In this document: one piece after another, positions 53,538 through 64,000 of the stretch
Numbering within the stretch: the first letter of the stretch is position 1
Layout: each line of letters starts with the position of its first letter
Assembly (NCBI GenBank): GCA_020746835.1
Contig: JAGPNK010000009.1
Location: 1,798,001-1,862,000, forward strand
Length of the DNA: 64,000 nucleotides
Direction of reading: 5' to 3'
Origin: Stachybotrys elegans
Taxonomy: Eukaryota > Ascomycota > Sordariomycetes > Hypocreales > Stachybotryaceae
Notes under the pieces: model-generated
Database searches by the model: none
What the model saw: only the letters and a program-made list of their open reading frames with translations
What the model was told of the DNA's origin: nothing
Program-made: the position numbers and the translations under genes

Positions 53538-56061
53538 TTAATATCGCCTCTGATAATATCCATCGTAACTGCCGTCACTTCCATATGGGGGCTGGCCACC
53601 GTATCCCTGTGTGTGATGCCCGTGGTAACCTCCTTGATCGTGGCTTCTATAACCTCCATAGCCACTGTCGTAGGTTCCACTGCCATATTGGCTTGATCCG
53701 TGATGATGGTGCTCAGTACTTTCAGCACTCTCATAGTAACTGGCGCTTTCGCCTCTGCCGGCAGGGCTGTTATAGCTATCTCCGTAGCTTTGTCTGCCGT
53801 AGGAATGTTCACCGTTGCGTTGGTAATCTGACAGACGATCATAGGAGGGTTCCTGGCGATGATAGTCCTGATATGAGCTTCGACCGTAGTTCTGGTCATG
53901 AGGGCTGTAGTGCTCCCTGTACTCTTGGCCATCGCCATAGCTCGGCCGTGAATCTGACCAAGAGTTTGGCTGGCTATATGATGATGAGTTATCATAGGCT
54001 TGTCGGTCGCCTGGTGAGCGTCTTCCACTGCCGCTGTCATCCTGGCCTATGATTCCACCAACGAGTGAGGCAGCCGCACCGAATATACCGCCAGGTCCAT
54101 CTGAACCACCATTGTTACCTTGTCTGCCCCCCGAGCCTAGCATACCCGAGAAAGCATTGGTGACTCCGTCAATAATGGCATCTGCAGCAGCGGTAGCAAT
54201 CTTGTCATCCCAGGACTGCTTCTTCCCGCCACTGCCATGCTGGGAATGCTGCTCCAGTTTACCAAGGCAGCCATGCCCATGGCCACTGTCCCATTGTCCT
54301 TCTTTGTGATTCTCGCCGTTTTCTACACCCTCGCGGCTAAGCTTTTGACGGTATTCATCCTGCTGCTCAGGCGGCATCGAGTTCCACCATGACTCCACTG
54401 AGCGGAAGAACAGCTCACGGCCCTCTGGCACGCCATCGTGGCCGTGGTGTCTCTGCGCTGGATGATGCAAGACTCCGTATATGATTCGATTCACTGTACG
54501 GCCAATGTCGATACTCTCATCATCGATTGCCTCCATGATCTGCGGAACCACCCATTTGACCATCTCAAAGGCCGTCTTACCCGCGGGTTCATTGAGTAGC
54601 TGGATAGTCAGTCTGGAGCTTGATGACTGGAAGATGAAGCAGGTCTCTTACGTTCGTGAAGTGATCCTTGGACAGCATAGAATGTGTGGGGTCGCTGGCA
54701 TCATCATCTTCGAATACTCGGTGCTGATCTGCCTTGCTGCTCTCGATAATACCTTCGGAACCGGCTTGCATTTCATTCTGTATCTGTTGAAGGACGGGCA
54801 CAACGAATGGGGCAATCGTTGCCATAACAAATGCATTGAGTTGGTCCTCCAGTTGCTCGATGATCTTTGGCAGAATGGGAATGCTGGGCAGAGCATCTGA
54901 GATGATCTTCATAATCCTGTCATGCCACTCGATGATTGGCACGACTTGTCGGAAGATATCAGACACCCACTTGGTAATCTCTTCAGGTTCTTGGTGGGGT
55001 TGGGCCTGAATATACTGTGCGTCGGCTGAGGTCTGTTGAATCTCGTTCATCTTCTGCTCCTGATTCTCCCCTCCAAAAAGAGAGCTGGGAATCATATTCA
55101 GCAGATTCCTTAGGAGACTAGTATCGTTGTTCTTGCCGTCTTCCAAGTACTGCTCCAGCTCCTGCATCTCATTTTGTTTGAGCTTATCAGACACCTCACC
55201 GGCGACAGAATGCAGGAAGTCGACTTCGCCAAAGGTTCCTGTCACTACGGGGTACACAGAACCATGGCGAGAGCCGTGGATTCGGACTCGTACATCGCGT
55301 CCGACATGGGGAAAGACATCGCGCTCACCCATCTCGATCAGCGCCAGCTCGATGTAGTTGCTGTGTGCAAAGAAGTCCTCGAGGCAGTGCAAGGCAGTGC
55401 CCAAAAGCCGCATAGACTCATAAAGTGCGTCCTCGTTACCGTTTCGAGCGTGGATACGAGCCAAGTCTATGCATCGACCCAGTAGATTTCGTAGTAGGCT
55501 TGCTGAATTGGCGATTCCAGCGTGTTCGTTCGCGATGTAGTTGAGCATTCCGGAGTTCGGATCGATGGCCAACTCGAGCTCTTCGTCAACCGGCCCTCGC
55601 AGCCCGTGCCAGTAGCGGCGAGCATCATCACCAGCGGCATAGCCTTTAGGGTTGTCGATGTGCTCTTCGGGGCGATAGCAGCCCAGACGCTCGGGCGTGA
55701 CCTCAAACTCTTTGGAACCGAAACCAAAGTTCATGAAACCTAGGATGGCTACCACCAGCCTGATGGCCTCATACGAAACACTCTTGATGGTGCCGACATC
55801 TACAGCCTGCGAGTAATCGCGCAGCCAATTGCCAAAGTATACCCGCGCTACCATGACCTTGGAAAACGCCTTGTTTTTCTTATTCATGGTGCGTGCCATG
55901 ATGATACCCAGGAGGGCATCTTCGATGTCTCCATGTCGCCAGTTGATGCCTTCAATGGTTGAGCTGCTGCTGATGTTGCCTGCGCCGAAAGCCAGTGCCG
56001 GCTTGGCTAGGCAAACCAGTATGAAGAGGCAAATAAGCCAATACTGACTCCCTGTGGCCAT
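53538..56061 (-). CDS. het-c: HET-C heterokaryon incompatibility protein, 823 aa
   Basis: Two exons (56061-54652, 54599-53538) are joined through a 52 nt intron. A signal peptide (to about residue 24, CLAKPALAFGAG) is followed by the Het-C domain: STIEGINWRHGDIEDAL, VYFGNWLRDYSQAVD, LGCYRPEEHIDNPKGYA, GTALHCLEDFFAHSNYIELALI and HVGRDVRVRIHGSRHGSVYPVVTGTFG. The part that in Neurospora carries the allele-specific region lies C-terminal to this. The last ~230 residues are a low-complexity tail rich in Gly, Ser, Tyr, His and Gln, as in known HET-C. In Neurospora, HET-C together with PIN-C triggers cell death after fusion of unlike strains. No het-domain partner (PIN-C) is seen next to it here. 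Confidence 0.93.
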
Positions 56062-58183
56062 TTCTGGTGCCTTTTACAGATCTTTGGTATGTGAAATGCT
56101 GTCTTTGGATGCTAACGGAGGGTAATGAAAGAATAGGAAGAATAATGTAGGGAAGAAATTTCCGCCTCACTCAACTGAGGGGTATCACCATCTATAGAGA
56201 AAAGCTGAGACATCCTTGCCCAACAGAGATCAACGCTTGGCCTCAAATTCTATCCACCTACGCCCCGTTGAATGCGTTATGAATCTCACCAATATGGTCA
56301 TCATTTGTCCTTGGCATTCGTCAATCGGGGTGTGGTGCGGGACATTTTCGCCAAGACGGCAGTGATGTGCCGGATTCTTAAAGACTTGCGTAATACAGCA
56401 GAAGGTAGCAGTAAGGGCCGCGGGAAAATAGGCGCATATCCATAATCACCATTGCTGGTGAAAAGGGCAGCATCTGGCCAGTGAGCTGGAAGTGATCATA
56501 GATGGGGGTTGCCGAGCGCGAATTCCCTGCTTTGGTATTTGAAGTCCAGTTTCTAGCTTCACAGTCAACGCATTTAGCTTGTGGAGATCAAGAAGTCGGT
56601 GGGCAAACCCCCAATATCCATTCGTAGTGTTCGCTTCAAGCCACTTCGACAAGTGTACAGGTCAGTGGTCGTTATTGTTGGATATGCCACCGTTCGCCAC
56701 ACAATCAACATATATGACCGCACATCAAGTCAAGATGGGGCATGGATGTAGGATAAAGTTAGTGCAGCCATCGTGGATAGAAAAACGATGCTGAAATTTT
56801 CGAGAACATGGCCCTGAAAAGTGAGCTGGCGAGTTTAAGCCAGCATCATTGCGTCTGGAGAAGTCGAGAGTAAGAACGAAGACAGATGATTGCTGTGTTA
56901 ATGTTGAAGTAGCCCAAACCCCGGAGACGATGGTGATGACGATCGAAACAATAGGCTGATAAGTATTCCGACTTGCTAAAAGCCGGAATTATTAACAGCT
57001 CAGAAAAGTAATAAACTCATAAAAGGGTATGAAGGGGCGATCTGCTTATCCTCAAATGCTCTTTTCGTTGGTGCCATGGGCGGCAGGTTCGACATGAACC
57101 TGTATGTTTGGGAGCGATGGAGAGAAAAGAAATAAATACAAATATAAGAGGGAAAGAGAAATGTGATCCTCCCCAACGGGACTGAGGTCAAGGCCCACAG
57201 GCTGGGGCTCAACGCTCCCTGTCTCGCAGCCCACCTGGTGAGATCGTGAGTGGGACACTTGCCCTGCCATTACAGCGGTGTATACTAAAAACTGAAACCC
57301 ACTTGGCAAGCACAGCCATGACAGCGCTGCAAATTACGTCTTTGGTGCAAAGGCTGACGATATAAGTCTACCAGGCGGGATCGTGAGTGCAAAAATTGGC
57401 TACAGCGCTGTGTACTACGCCTCTGGGTTAAGCCTGCACTAAGCTGAAGCCGGGGGTGATGTTGATCCTTTGGCCAAGACCAAAAGGGGGAACATGGGCC
57501 GCTAAAAGTTGGTACGCAAAGTAATGAGAGAAATGAGGGAGCTGGGGAACGCTGTAGTATTGGATGCTCTTGCTATATTTAGACCATTCCAAGGAGTTGC
57601 ATCAATTCTAGCACTGCCAAGCTATGGAGTAGGCGGTGAATGACTGGGAATTCATAGCTAGGCAGATTCAAGGAAATACGATACTTGGTGTCTTTCCTAT
57701 ACTGATGGTCTGTGATTCCGGACCACGGAGATCAAGGTCCAACCCTGGGTTTCCAAGAAGAAATGTCGGCATCGCAGCACAATGAACCCTCAACGAAACA
57801 AGCATGTTGACCATACACAGGGCTGGTTAGTGTCATATTTTAGCGCGACTAGCCACTAAACGAGATCCATGTGCCTGGTCCGATCACAGCCCCAGGCACA
57901 GCTGATTCCTGGGACCGGGAACGAGCAAAGCGAGAACGACGGATGCTGGAGGCGCATGAACGAGCAGACATCTCACTCGGCCGAGAAATTATAAAGGACC
58001 AAGGCTTGCCACATTGTTCTCTGATTGAACTTCTCCTCATTCAAGGTCATTGAAATAATTTTGTCGAGCTCGGGCTAGAGTTTTATTATCTGTCTTCTCA
58101 TTCCCTACTGAACAAGCGACGATTGCTCTACATCGCCAACTCCACTCCCGTTACAAGCTCAATACCAAGCCAGGTTCAACCTC
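56062..58183. other. Long intergenic region
   Basis: This is the shared upstream region of het-c (-) and the LITAF gene (+). A 60-codon charged frame at 57871-58053 was considered and not accepted. Nothing else was recognised. Confidence 0.4.
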
Positions 58184-58576
58184 ATGGATGCTCAGCAAGC
58201 AACGTAAGACGGCAGCATCTGGTCCATAGGTCGTGGTGTTGTGCTAATTCGACCTAGTCCCCAGCCCGATGGCGCCTGGGTCCGAAACCCCAACGCAGAT
58301 AAAGAGCCTAGGGACATCAGCCTCTTGGGCACCCAAGGCGGAACCACAGTGACTTGTCCTCACTGCAAGAAAGTGGCGGAGGCGCAAATGGATGGAAGGA
58401 CCCCAGCAATGGAGATTTTCATGGATGTTTTTTTCTGGCCTCTGCCGGGCCGTAGACATTGGTTTGAAAAGGTCAAGTGGTCATGCAAGGAGTGTGGGAA
58501 GCAATTCGGACGAAGCAAGCATCACCGGCAAATTGTGCTGTCAGAGGAAACCGAGGCTGCCATTAAGTCGGGCTAG
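58184..58576 (+). CDS. LITAF-type zinc-ribbon protein, 112 aa
   Basis: A short first exon (58184-58203, MDAQQA) joins across a 54 nt intron to 58258-58576. The LITAF domain is complete: the first zinc knuckle TCPHCKK, a hydrophobic stretch AMEIFMDVFFWPLPG that dips into the membrane, and the second knuckle WSCKECGKQF. The N-terminus before it is short (about 35 residues) and lacks the P-P-x-Y motifs of animal LITAF. LITAF proteins are monotopic on late endosome or plasma membranes and bind zinc through the two CxxC knuckles. The tail is basic (GRSKHHRQ). Confidence in the family is high; the role in fungi is little known. Confidence 0.88.
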
Positions 58577-59237
58577 AAGGTTCTGATGGTTGGATGCGAT
58601 ACGGGGAATGGCGTATTGTGAGAGCTGGCGGAGGAGAGGAATGAGAGATACCGTCCGAAAACGCTGTACAGTAATGATTGACACCATTTTAATTTAATAT
58701 CATCCCTACTGCTAGATGCAGTCTTGTCGGAGTCGCTGACTTGGGTCCCATTTTCTGTTGGGAACTCTCCTATGATTCATGGTCATTGCAGTGTGGCAAT
58801 TCTTGATCTTGTACCCCTAATGGGCAAGCTTTTCTCAATCGAATTTTCTAACCAATTGTTATCTATTAATCTCTGTTATCTATTGATCTGGTGTTGTCTT
58901 TATTGTCAGAGGGGGCCTCCTCGAAGTCACTGGTCTGTATCCCATTGGGGCACACGAACGGGAAATCCCACATTCATGCCCATCGCAGCACGCTGTGATA
59001 ATTGGGATGTCATTGGTCACCATTGCAGTAGGGCCTCTCTACAGAGAGGCAAATTTGCATTACTGTAGCATAGACTGCATATCAATAGTTCATCGGAGCA
59101 TAGAATGATGGGATAGATAATCAGAGCGTGCCTCAGTATGTACCGTCCTCTTCGACCGGCGACACGCACCACTCATGCCATCCAACATGATCTCTGTGGT
59201 AGACTCTTGCTGATATCCACGAGACACTCCAATCCAA
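58577..59237. other. Intergenic, convergent 3' ends
   Basis: This stretch contains a dispersed repeat similar to 704-766 (here 58914-58980) and a short perfect hairpin at 59031-59048. No gene was supported. Confidence 0.4.
58914..58980. repeat. Dispersed repeat, partner of 704-766
   Basis: CCTCCTCGAA, TATCCCA and TGGGGCACA are shared in the same order and spacing with the stretch at 704-766. The two copies are diverged and neither shows ends. Confidence 0.55.
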
Positions 59238-59984
59238 TTACTTGCAAAGGCTGTACGAGTAGTATCCTCCATCAAACTTCTTGCAGCTCAGGCCACGGCA
59301 GCAACTGGGCTGGGAAGCACCGCAAGGCCAATCCTTACGGCCACAGGAGTAGTCGAATTTGGCAGGGTCATAGGACGATTTCGCAGCCGATCTCTTCTTC
59401 CGTCGGCCCTGAAGCGAGGATTAGTACAAGTGGTAACAAGAAAGTCGAGTACCTACCACGCAATTACAAGCTGCCGAGATTGCCTTGCTGGTGCAATAAG
59501 GCGGTACATAATTGTTCTTATCGCTAACATAGGCATCTGCAACTTTTTGACAGGCACTGGCAGTCTGTATCTTTCTTTGAAGCTGCGGGAAAATGAATTT
59601 GTAGCAATCTGTTTTGCCACACTCGTTTGTGCTAGGCTGCGGTGCTGGTTGCTGGCCCTGAAGAAGGGTTAACGGGTGGGGGATCTCAGATAAAAGGCAA
59701 CTCACTACGCAAGTGCATGCCTCCGTGTAGGCTGCCTGACTACCACACGGAGTGTAGCCAGTCTTGGCAATATAACCCTCGATAGCCTTGACGCATAGTT
59801 CCTTGCTATTAACGAGGTTCTGTAATTCAGGGTTGATGGTCTTGTAGCACCCGCCCGCGGTGCAAGGATCCGCTCGTTCCTCGACATCACCGACTGAACG
59901 AGAATCAGGCGCTTGCTCCCCTCGGTCCTCAATAGCCCCGGAAGAGGCAAGACAGACCATGGAGAAGAAGACGGCAAACTTCAT
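59238..59984 (-). CDS. Secreted cysteine-rich precursor: two repeats and a knottin-like C-terminal peptide, 216 aa
   Basis: Three exons (59984-59706, 59657-59457, 59408-59238) all join in phase 0. A signal peptide (to about residue 17) precedes two homologous modules of about 55 residues, one ending exon 1 and one filling exon 2. Each has six cysteines in the pattern C-x4-C-Y-K...P-x-L-Q...C...C...A-C-x-C-V, and each ends at an intron directly after the final C-x-C-V. Exon 3 begins with a strongly basic GRRKKR, a good Kex2/furin-type cleavage site, followed about 15 residues later by a six-cysteine peptide spaced C-x6-C-x6-CC-x4-C-x12-C, the inhibitor cystine knot (knottin) pattern. The reading is a preproprotein that releases a small knottin. 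Target unknown. An effector or antimicrobial role is inferred. Confidence 0.78.
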
Positions 59985-62367
59985 GATTTCAAAGATCTTG
60001 TTACAAGGGATATGGGCTTGGAGAAAGGCGAGTAACCTGTTTACAGATCTTGGTCAATGAATGGTGAAGCCTGCTACTTATACACAATTGACTAGAATCT
60101 AGACCGCTGTAGAACCAGCCGCGCAAGCAAGGGAGATGATGGTAGATACAGCAGAACCTAGTTTGTAGCAATAAACCCGGAGCTAAATGGTGTCTGGGGT
60201 ACACCTTGCCATCGCCGAAATATAACTTACCCGTGGATGTGAGTTTGCCTAGTCCTCGGGGTCTTTCAGTAAAAGCTCATTCGTCGGGCTTCCGAGAAGG
60301 TTGAAATCAACTCCTTGTCGAGATCTGAGACAACTACTGTCCCAAGCCTCCCCCGCAGCTACTGAAGCCAATAGAGACAGGTACTAGTGAGTCGGTGGGT
60401 GTGGAAAACTTATGCATGTTCCAGGCCACTCTGAGATGGTCACCATCGTGCACTAGACGGATATCGTCGATATGACCAGCACTTGTTATGAGATAGCTTC
60501 AAACTTAACTCGCATATACTAGCCCTGTGGATCCTATTTCGCCCCCCTCCGAGGCACTGTTGGGTCCTGCGGTGCCCTAAATTGTAGCATCGAGACCTGC
60601 GGCTTGGATGGCGCATGTCTGGGCCGGCCCAGTGCGACCATGACCGCCTCATCCTTGATCAAAGGGGTCGTACCTCCGGGTCTCATACACTACCTCTTCG
60701 TTCGGTGTGACTTGGACCGTACTTGTGAGAGGTGAGCCTCGTGTGGTTTCCCTTTACCAAGCCACAGGTAAATTTTGCTAGTCTCTATACGGGGAAGTTA
60801 CCCGAGGCAGTCGTTATTTGGCATTCCCGCACAGCTAGATCGAGCCTTTTGCTTAAGGATTCATCAGTTTGTGTTGCAGTAATTGAAGCAAGTCATGAGC
60901 CCCTGATATGTAGTCGGTGCGTACGTCAGACAACTGCCCCAGGGCCGCATATCACCAGCGGATTCCAGAATATTTGAAGCCCAACCGAGTGTCACCGTGA
61001 AAAAGGACAGACCGATGGATCCACGGCAGGCGGATACCAAAATGATTTAGGTTTCTTAATCCCATCGAGCACTTTGCCTTTGCTGTCTGGTGAGCTCTAG
61101 CGCACTCCTCCTTGAATCCTTAGTCTTGGATGGTTGATCATCACTCAAGTAGCACAGGTCCACACACCCCCTTCCCTTGGTGATGCTGCCATGAAAATCC
61201 TTCTGTGCAGGGAAAATCTGAGTGCGATGGCGTCTCACTCCGAATCTACATGGTGACGAACCGCTAGGCGTATTGTGTAGATGCAGTCGCCCGAGGAAGG
61301 ACAGCTTCCAACTCAAAGGCTGGGTTCACGTAGTCACATGTGGTTAACGTTTTGCTTTGCCCCCAACCGCTTCCAGGGTGGCAAATGATGGTGCTGGGTG
61401 GGTTATGTAGGGTCCGCCTGTGCCGAATGATGGAGACATGCTTGTCTTCGGGCGATGTGACGCATCATACGAAGGTCATTGTTATCCATGGCTCTCTCGT
61501 GTATGAGGACATGAAATGATACAGATTCACTGTCCGTCTCTCGGTATATCCCACTTGGTATTCATTTGCTGAGAGACTGGTAGGCCGCTTAACTTGGAGT
61601 AAGTGGTCATGGAGAATATGAAGCCGGATCGTTTCCTTTCGCCTCTGTTCGATAACAGATATGAAGAATGAGTGGGACAAAGGAAGCTTTCCCACTATCC
61701 AGTAGCGTTCCCACTACCGAGTATGGCGTTGCTAACATTGGCTTCATGAGCAGCCCGATCTCAATGCTTAACTAGAGCAGCCAGACCTGTGACTAGATTC
61801 ATCGTAGCTGGCCACCTGCCTTAGCACATTGTAGTTAATCGTAGAGGCATACTGTAGAAAGGTTTCATATATCTCAGATAGTCACAGCCGACCAAACCTT
61901 TCAGTAATCTTAAGCATACACTTCCTGGATCAGAGACAGGTACATGTCCGGTTGACCCAGCCGCCACTCAAAGACACCATGGGCAATCGATTCAAGCTTG
62001 GAAACAAATTGCCATCACACGAGTACTGCTGCACCTCGCTTGAAACACACATTTCCACTGTATATAGCCCCAGAACATGCGTTGACAGTGTGATCCCTAA
62101 CGTCCCTTCCACACCCTCAGTTTCGTCACACACGTCAGGAGTGCAATCTGATTTTGGTCATTGTCTTAAGTCTCATTCAGCTCGCTACAGAAGGATCAGG
62201 TCATGAGTCTGACGGAAAAACAGGGAATTTTTCGTGTTTTAATCCATGGGCCCTCCTCTGCTCCCTTGATAGGCATTTCTCCTCTAGGTATGGGCCATTT
62301 TCATTGCTTGAGAGCGCCACTGGAGGTAACCTGGTTAAGCGTGCCAAGATGCTCGAGTAGTGTCCGA
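59985..62367. other. Long intergenic region
   Basis: This 2.4 kb lies between two minus-strand genes, and includes the promoter of the knottin precursor. Short frames on both strands lack recognisable content. No RNA gene was recognised. Confidence 0.4.
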
Positions 62368-63979
62368 CTAGAGAGTGTAAGGGTTGTAGGCAACACCCTC
62401 CTCTTGTGATCTCTTCCAGAGCTTCTTGTTCTGCCTCCATAGGATGTACTTCAGGAACATGCAGCAAGCAATGCCGATGGCGGCGAAGCCCATCATGAGA
62501 AGGAAAGCCATCAGGTATCTCGGCTCATCGCGATCGGGGAAGAAGTACGGAGCGATGACGTTGCCAATCTGGCCGAGAACATTGATGACGGGAATGGCTG
62601 TGGCGCGCTTCTCGGGCGTACGACCCAGAGTGCCAACGATCCAAGTGTTGATCAATGGATTCGCCGAAAACATGCCTCCAATGTACAAGAAGGACGCAGC
62701 GTATCGGGCTGGGACATTGCCTGTAGCCGTGCAGACCACGTATCCGAGGATTGCTATGGCGACGGGCCCAGCCATGTGGTAGCCTCTCTCCTTGAAATGG
62801 TCCGAGCTGCGCGCGTTTATGAGCGACCCAACAGCAGCAAACAGATAGGGAGGGGCTGTAAGGAGCAGAGTAGTTGTCCTGGACTCGAAGCCGAATCCAC
62901 GAACAATGGAAGGGAAGAAGTTGAGGAAGCCATAGGCCGCAGAGATGGAGATGTTGATGGCAACAAAAATCCATGTCTTGTAATCGGAGCAGGCCAGCTT
63001 CAAGCCGTACCAGATGCTGTGGCTCTTGGCGTCGGGGACAGAGACTCTGTCGGCCTGAATGCGTGCGACTGCCAGGCGTCGCATGTCCTCTGTCATGGAC
63101 CATCTTGCAGAGCCCGTTGTAGAGTCAGGATAATCAGGCAGCAGCATAAGAGCCACTACAGCGAAGACAGATCCGGCTATTGCCAGGACAATAAACAGCC
63201 ACTGCCAACCAGCCATGCCTCGGACTCCTTCCAGTCCAGCATAAACACCGGCGGCAATCAGACCCGAGCTCGCCATGGCGAGAACCAGGCCAGTATATAG
63301 AATGGCGGTTCTTAGAGCAATCTCCTTCCTGGTGTACCAGCACGACATGATGTAAATGGCCTGAACGGTCAGTTTGATTCGTTGCCTCTGGACATGGGAA
63401 CTTACACCTGGAAGAAGGGGCGCTTCGCATAGTCCAAGTACCACGCGGGCCGCTAGCAGTCCGTGATAGTTACGCACACCAGCCGTAGCGGCAGACACGC
63501 CTGACCACACAATGGCGCAACACGGAAGATATAGACTCGGGCGGACGTAAGGGAGGATCATGTTGGAGGGAATCTGGGCTGCGATGTAACTTGAATGCTG
63601 GGTTAGCTTGCCATATCCTGAAAGCATGGATTAACGGCGTACCCAGGGATCAGAACCGCAACAGCAGTCGCGAACTGGGTGTCTGTTAGACCCAAATCGG
63701 CCTCGAAGCTGCTAAGCCGAGCTTGACTGAAGCTATGTCAACACAGTATGGACTGCATGGAGCGTGGAGGACATACGAGATGGAGGCTCTGTCAAGGTAA
63801 TTGAAGAGGTAAAGAACCCAGAGCATCGGCATCAGGGTCATGTCAAGACGCTTGACAAGCTTCTTCTCGAGCTCCTGCCAGTTCTCAATGCCAAGTGCCT
63901 CGATAGGCGCGGTGACAGATGGGAGAGCGGTCGGCTTGTTCTCCTCATCGTAAGCCGCGTCTACATTGTCCGCGACCAT
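62368..63979 (-). CDS. MFS transporter, anion:cation symporter family, 487 aa
   Basis: Four exons (63979-63777, 63726-63643, 63589-63406, 63360-62368) join in phase. The third intron is only 45 nt and keeps the frame open if retained. The N-terminus is cytosolic; helix 1 carries LMPMLWVLYLFNYLDRASISQARLSSFE, the ACS-family signature after splicing. Further marks are IPSNMILPYVRPSLYLP, LGLCEAPLLPGAIYIMSCWYTRKE and YGFLNFFPSIVRGFGF. The family imports organic anions such as nicotinate, pantothenate or allantoate. It is not adjacent to the sugar-acid cluster and the substrate is unknown. The whole gene lies in the window; its promoter does not. Confidence 0.88.
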
Positions 63980-64000
63980 GCCAGACTTCTCAATGTGAGC

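Noticed and set aside
57871..58053. A 60-codon open frame with a charged helix-like middle upstream of the LITAF gene
   Set aside because: No signal peptide, splice support, family resemblance or promoter; its length is common by chance.
59031..59048. Perfect 8 bp hairpin resembling a terminator
   Set aside because: Intrinsic terminators do not act in nuclear genes of fungi, and a hairpin of this size is expected by chance in intergenic DNA.

Overview
The window is nuclear DNA of a filamentous ascomycete, probably a sordariomycete. Nearly every gene carries 45-75 nt GT-AG introns with CTAAC/CTGAC-type branch points. The families present (HET-C, NACHT-WD40 receptor, Zn2Cys6 regulator, fungal rhodopsin-domain protein, Hsp70-like ATPase) are typical of Pezizomycotina, and one 3.7 kb block is AT-rich and ORF-poor as after repeat-induced point mutation (RIP). 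Species cannot be named from the sequence. Exon borders below were worked out by hand from splice signals and reading-frame phase.

Layout. 1-544: tail of an ArsB/NhaD-type permease. 1036-2592 (-): Hsp70-like ATPase with one in-frame TAG. 3720-5009 (+): orphan protein. 5630-9056 (-): divergent SNF2-like ATPase. 11773-12617 (+): orphan secreted protein. 13011-18019 (-): NLR-type receptor with hydrolase, NACHT and WD40 parts. 20064-21423 (+): rhodopsin-domain membrane protein. 22300-23587 (+): fructosamine-kinase-like protein. 23998-25410 (+): nine-exon aldo-keto reductase with one nonsense codon. 26171-26531 (+): small PLDc_N-type membrane protein. 28109-29007 (-): GH11 xylanase.

30532-44823 is the most interesting region: eight genes that look like one catabolic regulon for sugar acids. 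They are a BNR sialidase-like protein, a flavocytochrome b2-type FMN dehydrogenase, a DapA-family aldolase, an anion-type MFS carrier, a DUF1537/OtnK-type kinase, a DenD-like dehydrogenase, an aldo-keto reductase and a Zn2Cys6 regulator. Four promoter regions of this cluster, two of them shared by divergent gene pairs, hold five copies of one palindrome, CGG-N8-CCG, four of them in the longer form TCGG-N8-CCGA. This is the expected kind of site for a zinc-cluster dimer such as the one encoded at the end of the cluster. A 254 bp mariner-type MITE with 31 bp perfect terminal repeats sits inside the cluster.

45110-48790 is RIP-like repeat wreckage. After it come a secreted DUF3237 protein (49469-50029), a MARVEL-type membrane protein (50961-51775, -), the het-c allorecognition gene (53538-56061, -), a LITAF zinc-ribbon protein (58184-58576), a secreted modular cysteine-rich precursor that ends in a knottin-like peptide behind a basic cleavage site (59238-59984, -), and a second MFS carrier (62368-63979, -). 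No rRNA, tRNA, CRISPR array or intact transposase gene was recognised.
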